This document shows positions 12,510 to 24,770 of a DNA stretch of 64,000 nt, in pieces. The first letter of the stretch is position 1, and every line of letters starts with the position of its first letter. The translations under genes were made by a program, and so were the position numbers. Origin of the DNA: Cricetomys ansorgei (lineage: Eukaryota > Chordata > Mammalia > Rodentia > Nesomyidae). The DNA lies in assembly GCA_026225945.1 (NCBI GenBank), contig JAMJFZ010003625.1, positions 1 through 64,000 of the forward strand, read 5' to 3'. The notes under the pieces were generated by a model. That model saw only the letters and a list, made by a program, of their open reading frames with translations. It was not told where the DNA came from and ran no database searches.

Positions 12510-13360
12510 ATGTGTGTGTTTACAAAATATTGTACAGTTCTGGATGTGTTAGCATAGGCCTGTAATCTCAACATTCAGAAGGATACGGCAGGAGGTTGTT
12601 GGGTACAAGTCTCTTATTTAGAGGAAAAAAAAGGGAGAAGGGAACCAAAATCTACACTGGAACTAATATCTGATCAGTCAGTCTCACAAATCAGCTGGGA
12701 GTAGATACAACCTTGAGAAATAAGTGTGGCTATTTCAGAAATTTGAAGTTCCATGCCTGGTTCACTGAAATAACGCTTGATAAACTGTGTAGGGATGCAG
12801 CAACTAAATGGAAAGTGAACATGTTTTCTTTGATTTTGTATTAGGTCATCCCTTTATTTTTCTAGAGGAAGCTTGGGTTGCCCTGTTTGACTAAAAACAC
12901 AGCAAAAAAATGTGGCTACATTTGAACATAAAATTCATTGTGGTAAATACAGTAGGAACTATGATATCTACCTCTTCAGCACTTGTAAGTTTTAAATAAT
13001 GCTGCTTTGGAAATTTTCTGCTTCCTCAGTAACAAGAAATACAAGGTACATCGGGACACACACAAATACAGACTCAACACTACCATCTGTTAATAATTAG
13101 CATTTTGAACTATTTTTAAGCGCACGATTTGCTCAACTTTGACATATTTTGTATTACTATACACGTCGGTATCTGAAATTCTTTGTTTAAAAAGTTTCAT
13201 TATTCCTGTAATATTCCAGGGATCATGTGATTTTGTGGCAGAGTGGCTTTATTTGCATGAGCCAGGCCCTTGGATCCATAATCAGTGCAGTAAAAATGAC
13301 CATAATCAGAATTTCACATCTCCCCAAGTTCACAAAACTCTAGACCAATCAAAACGTGAA
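12510..13360. other. Unique arm sequence, no gene seen
   Basis: Ordinary AT-rich intergenic sequence, about 99% like its partner at 59,840-60,690. A short SINE-like piece lies near 12,540-12,600. No coding signal. Confidence 0.55.
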
Positions 13361-13361
13361 T

Positions 13362-13500
13362 GACCACCAGGCAGTGGTGGTGCCTTTTAGTCCCAGTACT
13401 GGGGAGGCAATGGCAGATGAATCTGAGTTTGAGGCCACCCTGGTCTACAGACTGAGTTCCAGAGTACAGAGTGAAACCTGTCTCAAACGAAAAACAAAAC
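13362..13500 (+). mobile_element. B1 SINE
   Basis: aggcagtggtggtgcctttt through ggccaccctggtctacagac to gaaacctgtctcaaac. Confidence 0.85.
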
Positions 13501-13619
13501 AGGAAAACAATGAACGGCCTTGAAATTTTGTGAGAGCATGCCAATGTACACGCACAAATGTAGCTTTTTGCTGTCTTTTTTGGTTGTTGTTGTTGTTTTT
13601 TTGGTCTGACACATCCATG

Positions 13620-14400
13620 AAATGATTCCAAGCAGCAATCCACAAGGCAGCCACGTGCTTCAGCAATTCCTTAGCTGTAAACACCACAGCACCTTCACCT
13701 CCTGGCCAAGGGAGGAGGGGACGCTTAGGATGATGGTCACTGGGGTCTCTCCTGCACCACCTCCACCAGCAGCATCAGCATCTTCTGGCCCAGGGAAGTG
13801 CATCCGGGTCCCCCACGAAGCCCTCCCACGCAGGGTCTCCAGATGGAGCCCAGGGCAGGAAACTCAAGTGTCCCTAAACTCAAGACCTAGGCAAATCCAC
13901 GCGGTGCCTCCTCCCCTCGCCCGAGGTCTCCCTGTGCGCGCCAACACCCAAGGCTCCCAGGCTCAGGGCTGCACACTCAGGAGGGAGGGGGACCTGCACT
14001 AGAGACCTCTAGTCACTAGATTACTGGTCTAGAGACACCAAGTCATCCCTCACCAGGCCAAGCCAGCGGTTAGGGCGTGGGGGTGGGGAGAAACTCATCT
14101 GGTCCCAGCCAGGCTGTATTGGGGTCGAATCTCAGACAACTGGGGAACTAATTGCCTGCAGTGCCCCTCCTCGGCTTTATCCCCACTATCCCAGTCCTGG
14201 TTGGGGGGAACAATGCTCCAGGTAGGGGAAGAGAGACCCATACACCCTAGGGCTGGCTGCCTAGAGGAGGAGCTATCCGTCCTAGCTCCGCCCCAGAGGC
14301 TCCAAGGGGCTGGAGGTTGGGCAAGGGAAAGTCAGGTGGGAAACAGCTCCTCCTTGCTTAGTTGCTGAGAACCTGTTTGGTTCCATTAAGAGAGACAAAC
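13620..14400 (-). promoter_or_regulatory. GC-rich block, decayed promoter/first-exon copy (left arm)
   Basis: Reverse complement of 58,850-59,620, but with fewer CpGs. The GGGGCGGAGC box survives (reverse at about 14,287). The splice-donor position corresponding to the right-arm CAG|GTGAGT reads CAG|ATGAGT here (near 14,094), so the donor is lost. Similarity between the arms is about 90% in this block, lower than in the flanks. Confidence 0.4.
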
Positions 14401-14529
14401 CCTGACTGAAGGAACCCTATAACAGGGAATTTGCCATCCAAGAGTCTCCAAAGTGTTTACGGTGAAAACAAGCTTAAATACGCTTTAATAAGGAGTCAAG
14501 TTTGGTGACACCACGTCCCACAAGAACAG

Positions 14530-14740
14530 GGATTTTAAATTTTTTAAAATTATTCATGTCTGTGAGTGTTTTGTCTGCTTACTAATTTCATTCCTAGTGC
14601 CCACAGAAGCCAGAAGAGGGCCAGAGAAGACAGTGGAGTGCTTGGAACTAGAGTTACAGAAACAGACAGATGTGAGCTAATTGTACCTGTGTCCTCTGGG
14701 GGGCAGTGGTTACACTTAAGTGCTCAGTCATTTCTCCAGC
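14530..14740 (-). mobile_element. B3/B2-type SINE, intact on the left
   Basis: tgtctgtgagtgttttgtct, then gccagaagagggcc, gagttacagaaacagaca and tgtgagctaattgtacc, with cctctggggggcagtgg at the head: a B3-type order on the minus strand. The right arm keeps only the part up to the acagaaacagaca motif. Confidence 0.75.
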
Positions 14741-14968
14741 CCAGCAATAGGGGTGTATCCTCAAGTTCTGGCAGGCAACCAGACCATTGGCCATAACATG
14801 TACTGCTAGGGGCATCTCTTTGACCATCAAACCACAAAACTCAAAAGGAAGTTTCCTACACCTGGAAGAATTCTTTGTTCTAGAGTCCTTGCTTTCAGGG
14901 TAGGGCATTATTCCTCAAGGTGGGGTAATTCCAATTAAACTATGAGTAATGCATATGTATGTGTATGT

Positions 14969-15009
<41 letters not shown>

Positions 15010-15628
15010 CTTGCTATAAATAATAGTTCAGCCTATAGCTTTTACAAACATCTATAGTATTATTCATTCCTTCACTCTCCTTCTGGCTTTCTACCCCATA
15101 TACATTACCCTCCCATTCTCCTCCCTAGTTAAGTCTACCCCCCATTTTCCATTCCCCTCTTCATTGCATTGGTGTCCTAGTACACAGACGAGAAAACCAA
15201 AACAGATATTCTTTATTTCTGTGCTCTGTTCTTATTAGCTTTTTAAGTTTGCAGAGAAAATAGTGTCATTCATTGTGACATTTTCAGAGATGTGTGTCAT
15301 CTTACTTTGTTCATGCCCCGTCTCCCACTACACCCCCACACACCTGACTCCCTCTTTCTCCCTTGTTGAGTCCTTACCTCCACTCATATAGTCCCTCTCC
15401 CATTCGGTTGAAAGCAGGACATTCTACTAAGAATTCCTTCCAAGGAAGTTCTTGTTATCATTATTCATATGACCCAAAGTGTGAGACAGCTCAAATGGCC
15501 ATGGACTGTTGAATGTTTAATTCAAATACTAAGTCTATACCATGTTTCCATTTGGTTGTTTCTGAAACAAGGAGTCACAGAGCAACATGAGATGGCTGAA
15601 CTTAAAATCCCTCTCCCTCACACCTGGC
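14672..15628. other. ~0.96 kb segment present only in the left arm
   Basis: The arms match up to acagaaacagaca (about 14,671; partner about 58,547) and resume at gcctggcaagcc (about 15,629; partner about 58,546). The segment holds the rest of a SINE, a GT microsatellite and ordinary AT-rich DNA. Because it continues the SINE correctly, its absence on the right is best read as a deletion there. Confidence 0.75.
14957..15005 (+). repeat. (GT)n microsatellite, left arm only
   Basis: About 20 GT dinucleotides after an imperfect gtatgtgtatgtgt lead. No right-arm partner, because it lies in the segment deleted there. Confidence 0.9.
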
Positions 15629-16905
15629 CTGGCAAGCCGGTGCTGCCATGTCCTGAAATATGCAAAATATTGATGTGAAATTTTGCAATGTAGTTTAACA
15701 AGGAGAGAATATTGCAAGCCACAGATCAAGCTTTACAGCAAAGGAAGGACAGTGTACATTGTTTTATGATGCAATTAGAATAAAAGCATCAACTGCAAAG
15801 TGTTCTCACTGAAACAATAAAGCCTGCATCTCACCAACTCCATACTGAGTTTTTAATGGGATGTGTTCAGCACAAAGATATGGTGAAATACTGATTGAAT
15901 AACTTCACAGGACAAAAAAAAACTTAAAGGAACCATCCCACTAACATCACCACCACCACCACCACCACCACCACCAAAAACCCCCAACTCATTCCCCAAA
16001 TGAATAGAAAAACAGAAATGAAAGGGGATTCATAGATTGAAAATGGAATCAGAAATATTTGGATCCTTGGGATCCATTAAACTCAGCTCATTAGACTTGG
16101 CTAGAAACGCCTTCACCTGTTAGGCTATCTCACCAGACCTTGGATATTTACTGTGAAATCTTTATCACTTAGAGAATACGTAAAAGCAGACTTATAACTT
16201 GTAAACTGAATGAGGTAACCCTTCCTTATAATCCTAGCACTCCTGTGCCTGAAGCAGGAGGATTCCCAAGGATAGCTTAGGTTACATGGTAAATTGGAGT
16301 TCAGTCTGTGCAACATCGTCTGATCGTGACTCAAAACTAAGTAGACATTTGAATGTACAGCTTGGTATGTTTCATACACGTAATCATAAGATACATGTTA
16401 AAATACTCCAGGAAAAGAAACAAAATGACAAAGAAAACATACTTGGTAAAATATTGGGTACTATGCTAGGGATGTAGGTCACTTGTCTGAGTGCTTGTTT
16501 CATGCGCATTGCATTCTGGATTTGATCCTCATTCCCTCCATAACCTGGGCTGGATAGCGTACACCTGTAATCTCAGCGCTCTGAAGGAGGAAAGAAGGAT
16601 GAGAAATTCAAGGTCATCATCAGCTACATAACACGTTTGAGAACCACAAGAGATTGTGTCTTCAAAAACAAATATCAGACCAGAAGCTGTTAGTTTCTCT
16701 TAGGATGGGGATTAGCCCATCACTGAGGATTTGCTGAGCCTTACTGAGTATGACAGAAGCCCTGTGCACCGTCAACTCCCCGCTACAAGGGAAACAAAAG
16801 TCAATTATTGTTGAAGGTGGTTGGTGGTGCATGGAATTTTCCGTTCTTGGTCTGTCTGCTTCATTTTAAAGTATACATGATAAACAGTGAATAAGAACAA
16901 CTAAA
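15629..16905. other. Arm sequence with (CAC)n tract, no gene seen
   Basis: AT-rich sequence paired with about 57,272-58,546. A (CAC)n tract lies at 15,948-15,975 (partner GGT at 58,209-58,226, shorter). A piece at 16,470-16,680 looks like an old SINE-derived fragment. No coding signal. Confidence 0.5.
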
Positions 16906-16909
16906 CAGG

Positions 16910-17118
16910 GGCTGGAGGGATGGCTCAGAGGTTAAGAGCACTTGCTACTCTTGCAAAGGATCTGGGTTCAGTTTGTAGCACCCACACTGGGCAGTCCACA
17001 ACTGGTTGTAATCCCAGTTCTAAGGGAACTAGTTTAATCAGGCATCTGCATGCACATGGTGAACACAAAAGCCATAATGTACACATATATACACGTAAAA
17101 TAAATCATTTTTTAAAAA
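16910..17118 (+). mobile_element. B2 SINE
   Basis: ggggctggagggatggctca then gaggttaagagcacttgct, the tRNA-derived B2 head, ending in acgtaaaataaatcattttt. Confidence 0.9.
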
Positions 17119-17361
17119 GAGAACCCATATAGTAATTTGAGTACATTGCTGAGAGAAATGGCTGAAACTACTAAAACTAAAAGAGGTGGCTGTATTCAGA
17201 GCTATTCGCTGGTTAATTATATGAGAGGAGATACTTTTATTTTTTTAAAGATTGTAGAAAGGCCAGAAAAGTGGTGTATAGAAATATTTAATCTTTTAGT
17301 CCAGCAACAAGCCTGCTCTAGGGTAGGAAGAATGTTAGCACAGGCCTTTAAACCTAATTCA

Positions 17362-17418
17362 GAAGGCAGTGGTGGCACATGCCTTTAATCCCAACTCTCA
17401 GGATGTAAAAGGAAGTAG
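17362..17418 (+). mobile_element. B1 SINE fragment
   Basis: aaggcagtggtggcacatgc, then tttaatcccaactctc, interrupted by the CA microsatellite. Confidence 0.7.

Positions 17419-17469
<51 letters not shown>
17419..17469 (+). repeat. (CA)n microsatellite
   Basis: About 25 uninterrupted CA units followed by a run of G. The right-arm partner is (GT)n at 56,706-56,750. Confidence 0.95.
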
Positions 17470-17470
<1 letters not shown>

Positions 17471-17579
17471 GGGGGGGACCTTTGACCCTTTGAACAAACA
17501 TACTATGTCTTTATGCAGCTATAATGTGGATCTTTTTGGAGAAGGGAATTTGGGGGTTGTTTTGGTTTATTTTTCAATT

Positions 17580-17755
17580 TTTTTAAACAAGATATCTCTA
17601 TGCAGCCCTAGTTGTTCTAGAGCTCACTATGTAAGCTTCAAGTTCACAGAGACCTGCCTCTACCTCTGCCCTTGCCCTGGCCCCTGTCTCTGATTCTGCC
17701 TCTGCCAAGTGCTGGGATTAAAGGTGTGTGCCACCACACTTGGCCAAATGGACCG
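17580..17755 (-). mobile_element. B1 SINE with internal (CCCTGNC) expansion
   Basis: On the plus strand it runs from acaagatatctctatgcagc to gtgccaccacacttggcc. An internal stretch (ctgcccttgccctggcccctg) is longer than in a standard B1. Partner at 56,429-56,590. Confidence 0.85.
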
Positions 17756-18299
17756 ATTTTTTGTTTGTTTATTTGTTTGTTTTGAATGAGTACTTGTACA
17801 CTCCCTTCTAATACCCTCTCAGTTAAGAGGCTCAGTCCAGCTTGGGAAACTGAAAACTGTAACTACTTTTTTTTTCTGGTGTTGCAGATGAAAACAAGGG
17901 CTTCATAGGTACAAGACTTGCACCCTACCTCTGAGCTACACCCCATACTGTTGTTTATAGCCACTCTCATAATGGTGCTTAGAAAAATTCAACCTGTTGT
18001 TTTGCACGAGGTACCAATGAGCTACTTATGAAGAGAAAGATATCCTGTATCCATAAGTATGGGGCTAACCAGCTATTTTTTCACTAACTTCAGGGACACA
18101 GGCTTAAATGACTAGAAAAATCCCATCAGTATCTTTGACTATAATCCTAAAGGGGTGGTACAGTACATTATGAAGTCACCAAGTCACAGCTCCAAAAGGT
18201 CAAGATCATCTCTGAAACAGAATGAGGCCCATTATTTCTGAGGTTATGAAAGGGTCAGAAGAGTTTTGTGTTCTTGTTTTAAACATTAAAAAATACTTT

Positions 18300-18420
18300 T
18301 TAGTCCAGCACTAGGAAGGCAGAGGCAGGCAGATTTCTGAGTCTGAAGACAGAACAGCAATGGCTATGTCGAGAGACCCCCGGCTCAACGCCCCCTCAAC
18401 TACAAATAAAAATAATAAAA
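18300..18420 (+). mobile_element. B1-like SINE, truncated
   Basis: tagtccagcactaggaaggc then agaggcaggcagatttctga. The 5' head is missing. Partner at about 55,755-55,872. Confidence 0.6.
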
Positions 18421-20050
18421 AAATAAAATACTTGATACTTTTCAATTCTAACATTGGAGAAATGTTTTGCACTATGGCAAAAATATTCACTAATAACCTT
18501 TTTTCAGATCATGGAATTGTAGGAAAATCAGAGACTGATTTACATCTGATGTCAGCCTTAGATATCAAACAGAAATGAAGACTGAATGCTGAATTCCTGT
18601 ATCAGGAGTGACAATCGAGATTGTTTGTATTTGCTTGGGGGCATTTTTCAATATCACTACCATGTTCAGCTCCAGCACTTAGCCCTCCATCCGCATAGAT
18701 GCTTTATTGTTACAAAAACAGTCATGACTGGGAGTTCAAGAAGGAAGGAGTGTTTTATTTGCTTCACATATACTATTATTTAGGGATTTACTGGAACTAC
18801 ATTATTAAATTTACATTATTAATTATAAATACTATGCCATCCGCTTCACATAAATAAAATATCCAAAGCCCCTTCTTTAGCTCAGGCCTAGATGTGGAAA
18901 AGAAAGACACTAAATGTGCACAAGACATGGAGCAGAACTCAGATAATGTTGCAGGACAAATTTTGTATCATGTCACACTGAGTGCTGCGAGAGAAAATTA
19001 TCAGTTACACGGGGGAAAAATAGACCCTCGGGAATACTTTTTGACATTTTTGACATTTTCACTTAAATAACTCTGTGTGTCTGATCTGCCCGGACAATAA
19101 ATTATTTTCATGTGTGGAAAGGAGCCAGGCATTAGTTTCTCAAAGTGTATGTTGTGTGCACATTAGCAAAACTGTTTGGAAGAGATTATTTTTATGATTG
19201 TGGTAATGGAGTTCATATTATTTCTTTACAAACAGAAACTACAGCATGTGGTCAGCCCTTGGATTTGGCTCCCAGCATCACAGGAAAAGAATCACAATGA
19301 CTTTCAGTGATCTGTCTATTTGTGTAGATCTCAACTAACATGTGTTCTAAACCTGTAAACTAAAATCTTCCTACATATTCTTGAAGAAGTACTCATGCAT
19401 ACTTCAATTTTCCATTAGGTAATCTAAACCTTAGAATTGACTAAGTTCTCTCCTCTAGACACCTTATATTTTGAGGGAGGATACAGAAAGTACAGGTTGT
19501 AACTTGGTATAGTGGCTACCACTAGCCATTTATCGCTTAAATTGGTCTATTGTCCCATTCAGCTGAAAAGTAGTAAAGTTATCAATGAAGGCCACATGAG
19601 CCCATTGTGTTTCTCTGTCTACAATGTTTTTCAATTCTTTTTTATTAAGAGGGGGAAGTGAGTTGAAACAGGGCCTCATATTTAACACCAGATGTCTGAG
19701 AACTCACTTTGTGTCCAAAATTGGCCTCAAACTCATTTTTCTGAGTCTCTCAGTGCTGGGATTATAGGCATGAGCTGCCATTTCTGGCTTGATGGTTTCT
19801 TTCCAGTAACATGCTCATTTTTCCTATCCTCTGCTTCTATGTGAAACACTATTCTACACTTGTTCATCCTCCAGTGGGACATTCCAGAAGGTTCTTTCCT
19901 CGACTCGTGACATTCATTAGGGAATGGCATCAATCAAAAGGGAATCAAGAATGACAAAAAACTCACTCAGTTTTGTAGGTTTATTCAACACCAGGTACTG
20001 ACTACTGGGCCTCTCACAGGCAAAACACATATTCTACTATTCAAACAGTT
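18421..20050. other. Arm sequence, no gene seen
   Basis: AT-rich sequence, about 98-99% like its partner at about 54,125-55,752. A SINE-like block at 19,690-19,800 (gtgctgggattataggcatg) is B1/PB1-related on the minus strand. No recognised frame. Confidence 0.5.
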
Positions 20051-20059
20051 ACTCTAAAT

Positions 20060-20195
20060 CCCTAAAACTCGATCTCATGTAGAGCAGGCTGGCCTTAAAC
20101 TCTCTTTATAGCTGAGGCTGGTTTTGAACTCCTGGTCCTGTTGCCTCTACCTCCCAAGTGCTGGGATTACAGGTGTGTATGACCCTTTCCACCTT
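20060..20195 (-). mobile_element. B1/PB1-like SINE
   Basis: Plus strand reads gagcaggctggccttaaact, then cctcccaagtgctgggatta, then caggtgtgtatg. Partner at about 53,982-54,115. Confidence 0.7.
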
Positions 20196-20225
20196 ATGTT
20201 TTTAAATTATTTTACCATTTTAATT

Positions 20226-20228
<3 letters not shown>

Positions 20229-20265
<37 letters not shown>

Positions 20266-20267
20266 TG
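20229..20267 (+). repeat. (GT)n microsatellite
   Basis: About 18 GT units. The right partner (53,881-53,945) is about 30 bp longer. Confidence 0.95.
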
Positions 20268-21137
20268 TAGGAATGTGCATATGTGTGCAGATACACATAG
20301 AAGCCAGAAGAGATTGTCAGAAACCCTGATTCTGGAGTTAGGTAACAAACTCAAGAGTTATGCAAATATGGTAAGGGCCATTACCCACTGAGGCATTTCT
20401 CCAGCAGGCCCCTAGCCTTGGTTTTTGAGATAAGGTCTCTGGGACTCACTGAATAGGCTAGGTTGGCTGGGCAGTAAGCCCCAGGGATGTGCCTGTTACT
20501 GCCTCCATAGTGCTGGGCTTACAAATTCGCCCCACATCCAGATTTCTCTCTCTAGGCTCTCATAAAATAGTTTTTTAAAAGGCCCAAGGTAATATAGCTC
20601 AATCCCAAGCACTGCTGAAAATAAGTAAACGGATAGAACAAATAAACGTCTATGATTTGTCATAGTTCTAGAACTAATGTGATTTTTCAGTAGTACATAT
20701 AAAGTGTCAAGAATATTAACTTGTTCACAGGAAGCTCTACTTACAATGTTTGTTACAAGTCATGAGTAGTCGTGCAAGCTTATAATTCCAACATTGCAGA
20801 ATAAATCAAGATGTCCTGCTCAAGGACAGATGGCTTTGGCTACATAGAAGAGGAGATGAAGCAGAGGCTATGGAGGAGTGCTGCTTACTGGCTTGCTGCC
20901 GGTGGCTTGCTCAGCCTACTTTCTTGTAGCACCCAGGACTACAAGCCCAAGGGTGGCACTACTTGAACCTCAAAGAGTTCACTACTTGAAACTCTTGAAC
21001 CTCACCATAGGGAGAGGCAGCCTGTGTTCACAAATAAAAAGGCTTGTTTTAATTAACTGCTTGCTTTAATTAATTTCGCCATGATGATTTGGTTCAGTGG
21101 TTTCTCTTCCAGTCTTTGGGATTAATACTACATAACT

Positions 21138-21140
<3 letters not shown>

Positions 21141-21185
<45 letters not shown>
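21141..21185 (+). repeat. (TC)n microsatellite followed by GT-rich stretch
   Basis: About 20 CT units, then ctctgtgtgtgtgtgtatg. Partner (GA)n at 52,966-53,001. Confidence 0.95.
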
Positions 21186-21187
<2 letters not shown>

Positions 21188-21234
21188 GTGTGTGTGTGTA
21201 TGTGTGTGTGTGAGTATGTCTCTTTTTCCTTTTT

Positions 21235-21368
21235 TTTATGTGTCCTGGACAGCTCTGACTGTTCTGAAACTCACTCTATAGATCACGCTGGCTTTGAACT
21301 CAGCAATCCGCAGGCCTCTGCCTCCCTTCCAGAGTGCTGGTATTAAAGGCATGTGCCACCCCCACAAG
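21235..21368 (-). mobile_element. B1 SINE
   Basis: Plus strand runs from tgtgtcctggacagctctga to ttaaaggcatgtgccaccc. Partner at 52,774-52,907. Confidence 0.85.
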
Positions 21369-21369
21369 A

Positions 21370-22950
21370 GAGCTCACTGTCCCGTCCACCTCCCCCTCCC
21401 CCCCCCTTAAAATCTATGGAAGGGAAGCAAATTGGGTAAAATCTATTATAGGCTCAATTGCTATTTAATGATATTCTTAGCCTTTGTGTCAGTTCATTCC
21501 AAAAGGATTTCACTTGATAGTCACGGGGATGTTAGTTCAGAAAGAGAGGCAGGCTCTTAATGGAGTAAAGACAGCTCAAGATAATGTCTCAGGACTTATA
21601 ATATTCCTGTTCTCCACAACCACCAGACATTCTAAGCAGCTGATTAGCTACATAGACTCATTAATGTAGGTTTGCACATCTCACCAAAGCTTCGAACTTC
21701 AGTTTGTGGTCATAAAATAGGAGTTAGTGCAACTGCAACATTGAGGACTGGCACCTTGTTTTGACACAAGTCTTTCTGGTTATACCATCCAGTGTGTACT
21801 ACCTGTTTATAAAAGGACCAATTAGTTTCTAGAAAGTCTGATATATGGCCCTCACTGATGTCATATTCACAGCTGTGATTATGTTCCCACACCTTGCCTA
21901 CATTAACACCTTTGCTGCATGACGAGAGCTTCTTATTCCGCCTGTGGCCAGGAGAATGCTGTGTGTCTTTCCTCTCTATGTGCTACCTTGGAAGACCTCC
22001 TTCTGTGTTGTTAGCAGAAGTAGACCTTAGTGTAGTTACTCCAGTGGTGTGTGATCTGAATCATCTTTCCACACGTTCCTACTCTGTTAGTTTGTCAGAT
22101 AAGTAGTTGTCTAGGTGCTTTAAACACTAAATTAATGTCCTTATAGATAAATCTTGGAAGTTCTGAAGTCACACCAAGACCAAATTCTCAGTACAAAGGA
22201 GATTTGTTTCCCTGGAGGGACAGGGGAACTGTCTCTGGATCCAGCCAAGTTGTACCATGGCAGAATGCCATTTTTAAGGGCACTAGCTCAGGAATCAAAG
22301 AAGGGAAGGTGTGCTGGAAGAAGGGTTTGGGTGGCTGTCCCCAATTGGCTGGGATGTAAACAAAGGAGAGGAGAAGAAAAGCTTCTGGGGAAAGAGGCTG
22401 CAGAGGTGGGGGCTGTGGAGGGATTTCTGGGAGAGGGGCTTTGTGTGTGTGTGGCTGAAATTTAACTCATGTCTGACTGCTCTTCTGTGACCCATCGCCG
22501 TGTTGGAGTTATGTGGGAGATGGTGGAGTTGGGACCAACAGACACAAAGCCAAGAGACTGCTAAGATAAAATTGCTCAGCATCCATGGAGCATCCACTCC
22601 AGACATCACCATATTACCATCGCTTCTGGCACATTTGGGCAAAAGAATGGTTCTCTTGTAGTTCATCCTGGGCTGGAACACACTTTGGAGCCTAGGATGA
22701 CTTCAAAATCCTGGTCTTCCTGCCTCTCTAAACTGTTGAAATTACATGTACATATCCTGTCTGAAGGAAATCTATTACTTTGGATGTACAGTGAGACCAA
22801 TAGTTTTTGAGAATAAACTTTGTGGTTCATAGGAACTAAGAGAGAAGGTGGTCACACTGGGAAGCACTGGGGTAGCAGGGTCCATAAGAAGGGATGGCTT
22901 AGAGGGTTGTGGGAAAAGCCTTTTGTTGTGATTCCTATAGGTAGAAAGTG
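21370..22950. other. Arm sequence, no gene seen
   Basis: Ordinary intergenic sequence, near-identical to its partner at about 51,185-52,772. The longest frames (22,154-22,465 plus; 22,295-22,681 minus) are mutually antisense and match no protein I recognise. Confidence 0.5.
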
Positions 22951-22951
22951 T

Positions 22952-23236
22952 TGTAGACCCGCCTCCTGCGGTAGACCCGCCTCCCGCGCTAGGCCCGCCT
23001 CCCCTCCGCGGTAGACCCGCCTCCGCGGTAGACCCGCCTCCCGGTAGACCCGCCTCCCGGGGTAGACCCGCCTCCTAGACCAGATCCGCCTCCTAGGCCA
23101 GATCCGCCTCCTGGGCTAGACACGCCTCCTGCGCTAGGCCCGCCTCCTAGGCCTGATCCGCCTCCTGCGCAAGGCCCGCCTCCTGAGCCAGATCCGCCTC
23201 CTGCACTAGACTCATCTCCTGTGCTAGACCCGCCCC
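22952..23236. repeat. 18-bp GC-rich minisatellite, short allele (left arm)
   Basis: About 16 units of the complement of GGAGGCGGGTCTAGCGCA and its variants (ggaggcggatctggccta, ggaggcggatctggctca). Several units at the outer side are shortened (ccgcggtagacccgcctc). The right partner is about 400 bp longer. Confidence 0.95.
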
Positions 23237-23580
23237 CAGCCATCTGCCTTGTGTCATCAGCAGGGGACAGGTGCAGATTTCCCAGGAACCCAGGTGCGTG
23301 GGCTGCATGCTCTGTCTGTCCTGTGTCTGTCACTCCTCTGTCCTGTCCTCTGGGTGTCTCCCTCTCTTCATCTTCTTGGTCCCACTCTCTATTTCTCTCC
23401 CACTGTGCAGCTTCTGTCCCTCTGCAGGGCCCTGTTCTACTCCAAATTCAGTGTTCCTCCCCTCTCCCCTCTTCCCCCCTCCCCCCTCCCCGTAAAATAA
23501 ACCTTTGCTAAAACTCGCCAGCGTCCACACAGCTAAACTTCACCCATCGCCTCCGTGCGTATTAGAGAATTATTACAGAA
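23237..23580 (+). mobile_element. LTR-like segment with polyadenylation signal (left arm)
   Basis: A long pyrimidine-rich stretch (ctctgtc repeats, cccctcccccctcccc) ends in gtaaaataaacctttgctaa, an AATAAA-type signal, followed by a compact GC-containing end. This is the usual R/U5 order of rodent ERV LTRs. The element 5' end is obscured by the adjacent minisatellite. Partner at 50,155-50,500. Confidence 0.45.
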
Positions 23581-24159
23581 AGGGGCAAGGCTGGGTAATG
23601 AGGTTGAAGATTGGCTAAAATGAATGGTTGCCTGCGCACGGTGGGAAGGGTGGTTTCAAGGGATGAGTGCTGATATCAAGTAACTGGCCCTGGAGAGATT
23701 AGGGCTGTGGAGTACTAGTGCAAGGGATGTGTGTGTGGGGGTGTGTGAATTCACCACTAGTTAGAGTGCATGTGAAAGGCCCAGGCTCAAGCAGTTGTTT
23801 ACTGTCTTTAGGCCTTGGGCAAGGCATTATCTCTGGGATCAGCAAAACCCTATGAGGTCACACCATCAGAATTACAACAGATAGAAAAGCCTGATTAATG
23901 CAGGCTTAATTTGTTTTCCTTCCTGATGTCTCATTGAGGAGTCTCCTTTTGAAACCAGACTCAAGGTAGAAAATGAAAGGTTAAAGGCAAATCCCAAGGC
24001 AGGAATGGTTTAAAGTGCCTTTTCTTTCCCAGAGCTGGGGATGGAAACCGAGGCCTCAGACATGCCATGGGAGCTCTGACTGCTGAACCACACCTGCAGC
24101 TTAGCAACTGGCTTTTACAGACCACTAAACATGAAGAGCTTTCTGCCTCCATTCCGTAC
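23581..24159. other. Arm sequence, no gene seen
   Basis: Ordinary intergenic DNA paired with about 49,578-50,154. It includes a gtgtgtgtggggg stretch. Confidence 0.5.
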
Positions 24160-24770
24160 ACTCCCCACTCCCCAGTATTCTTTCCAGCTGAGGCTCCCTT
24201 GATGACCTCCTGGCAGCTGCTATACCCAGCCTGTGTCCAAGCCCTGACTCAACAACCTCGTGTACCTTCACTTGTTCCCTGTTTAGGCAGAAGTAGAAAA
24301 ACCAGAGAAGAGGGACAAGAGAACAATGGAGTCCATGAGGTGCTTTGTCCTGACCAGACAGCTTGCCCAACCCCAATGCTCCTGACCCCGCCCCTCCAGT
24401 ACCCTCTGGCCAGGTACCGCCCCTGTACCTGCCCTCACACAGGTACCTGTCCTGGGTCATCAGTGTCATGTAATCCCAATGTGCTTCAGGCTCTACCTCT
24501 TTGGCCTTTCTCTTTCCTTCTCTTTTGTCTCCTCTCTCTTTGGCCTTTCTCTCCTCTTTGGAACCCTCTCTCTGGTTCTCTCTCTCTATGTCTCCCTCCC
24601 TCCCTCCTTCTTCCTATGTTGTCTCTCCTCCTCTCCCCTCTCTTTCTTCTTCCCTCCACTCAGCGGATACTCAGTGTCTCACCCCATCCCAATAAACCGC
24701 TTGCCTGAGACCCTACTGCCTGTTATGTGCTGGTGTGCTGTTTTCTTTCAGGTATCTGCATTTCAGGTCA
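24160..24770 (+). mobile_element. LTR-like segment with CT-rich promoter and AATAAA (left arm)
   Basis: A CT-rich block (24,490-24,660) is followed by catcccaataaaccgcttg at about 24,684, then a GT-rich segment (ctgttatgtgctggtgtgct) at 24,719: the layout of an LTR 3' part. A 213-codon frame covers the block but is low-complexity. Partner at 48,967-49,577, nearly identical. Confidence 0.5.

Noticed and set aside
16910..17118. tRNA gene
   Set aside because: The tRNA-like head belongs to a B2 SINE; the same holds for the other B2 and ID-type elements.
22952..23236. Possible CRISPR-like array
   Set aside because: Units are contiguous 18-mers without spacers, and the genome is a rodent's. It is a minisatellite.
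24067..24708. 213-codon frame, identical in both arms
   Set aside because: It overlaps a CT-rich LTR-like segment, is Leu/Ser/Pro-rich and low-complexity, and the identity simply reflects overall arm identity.
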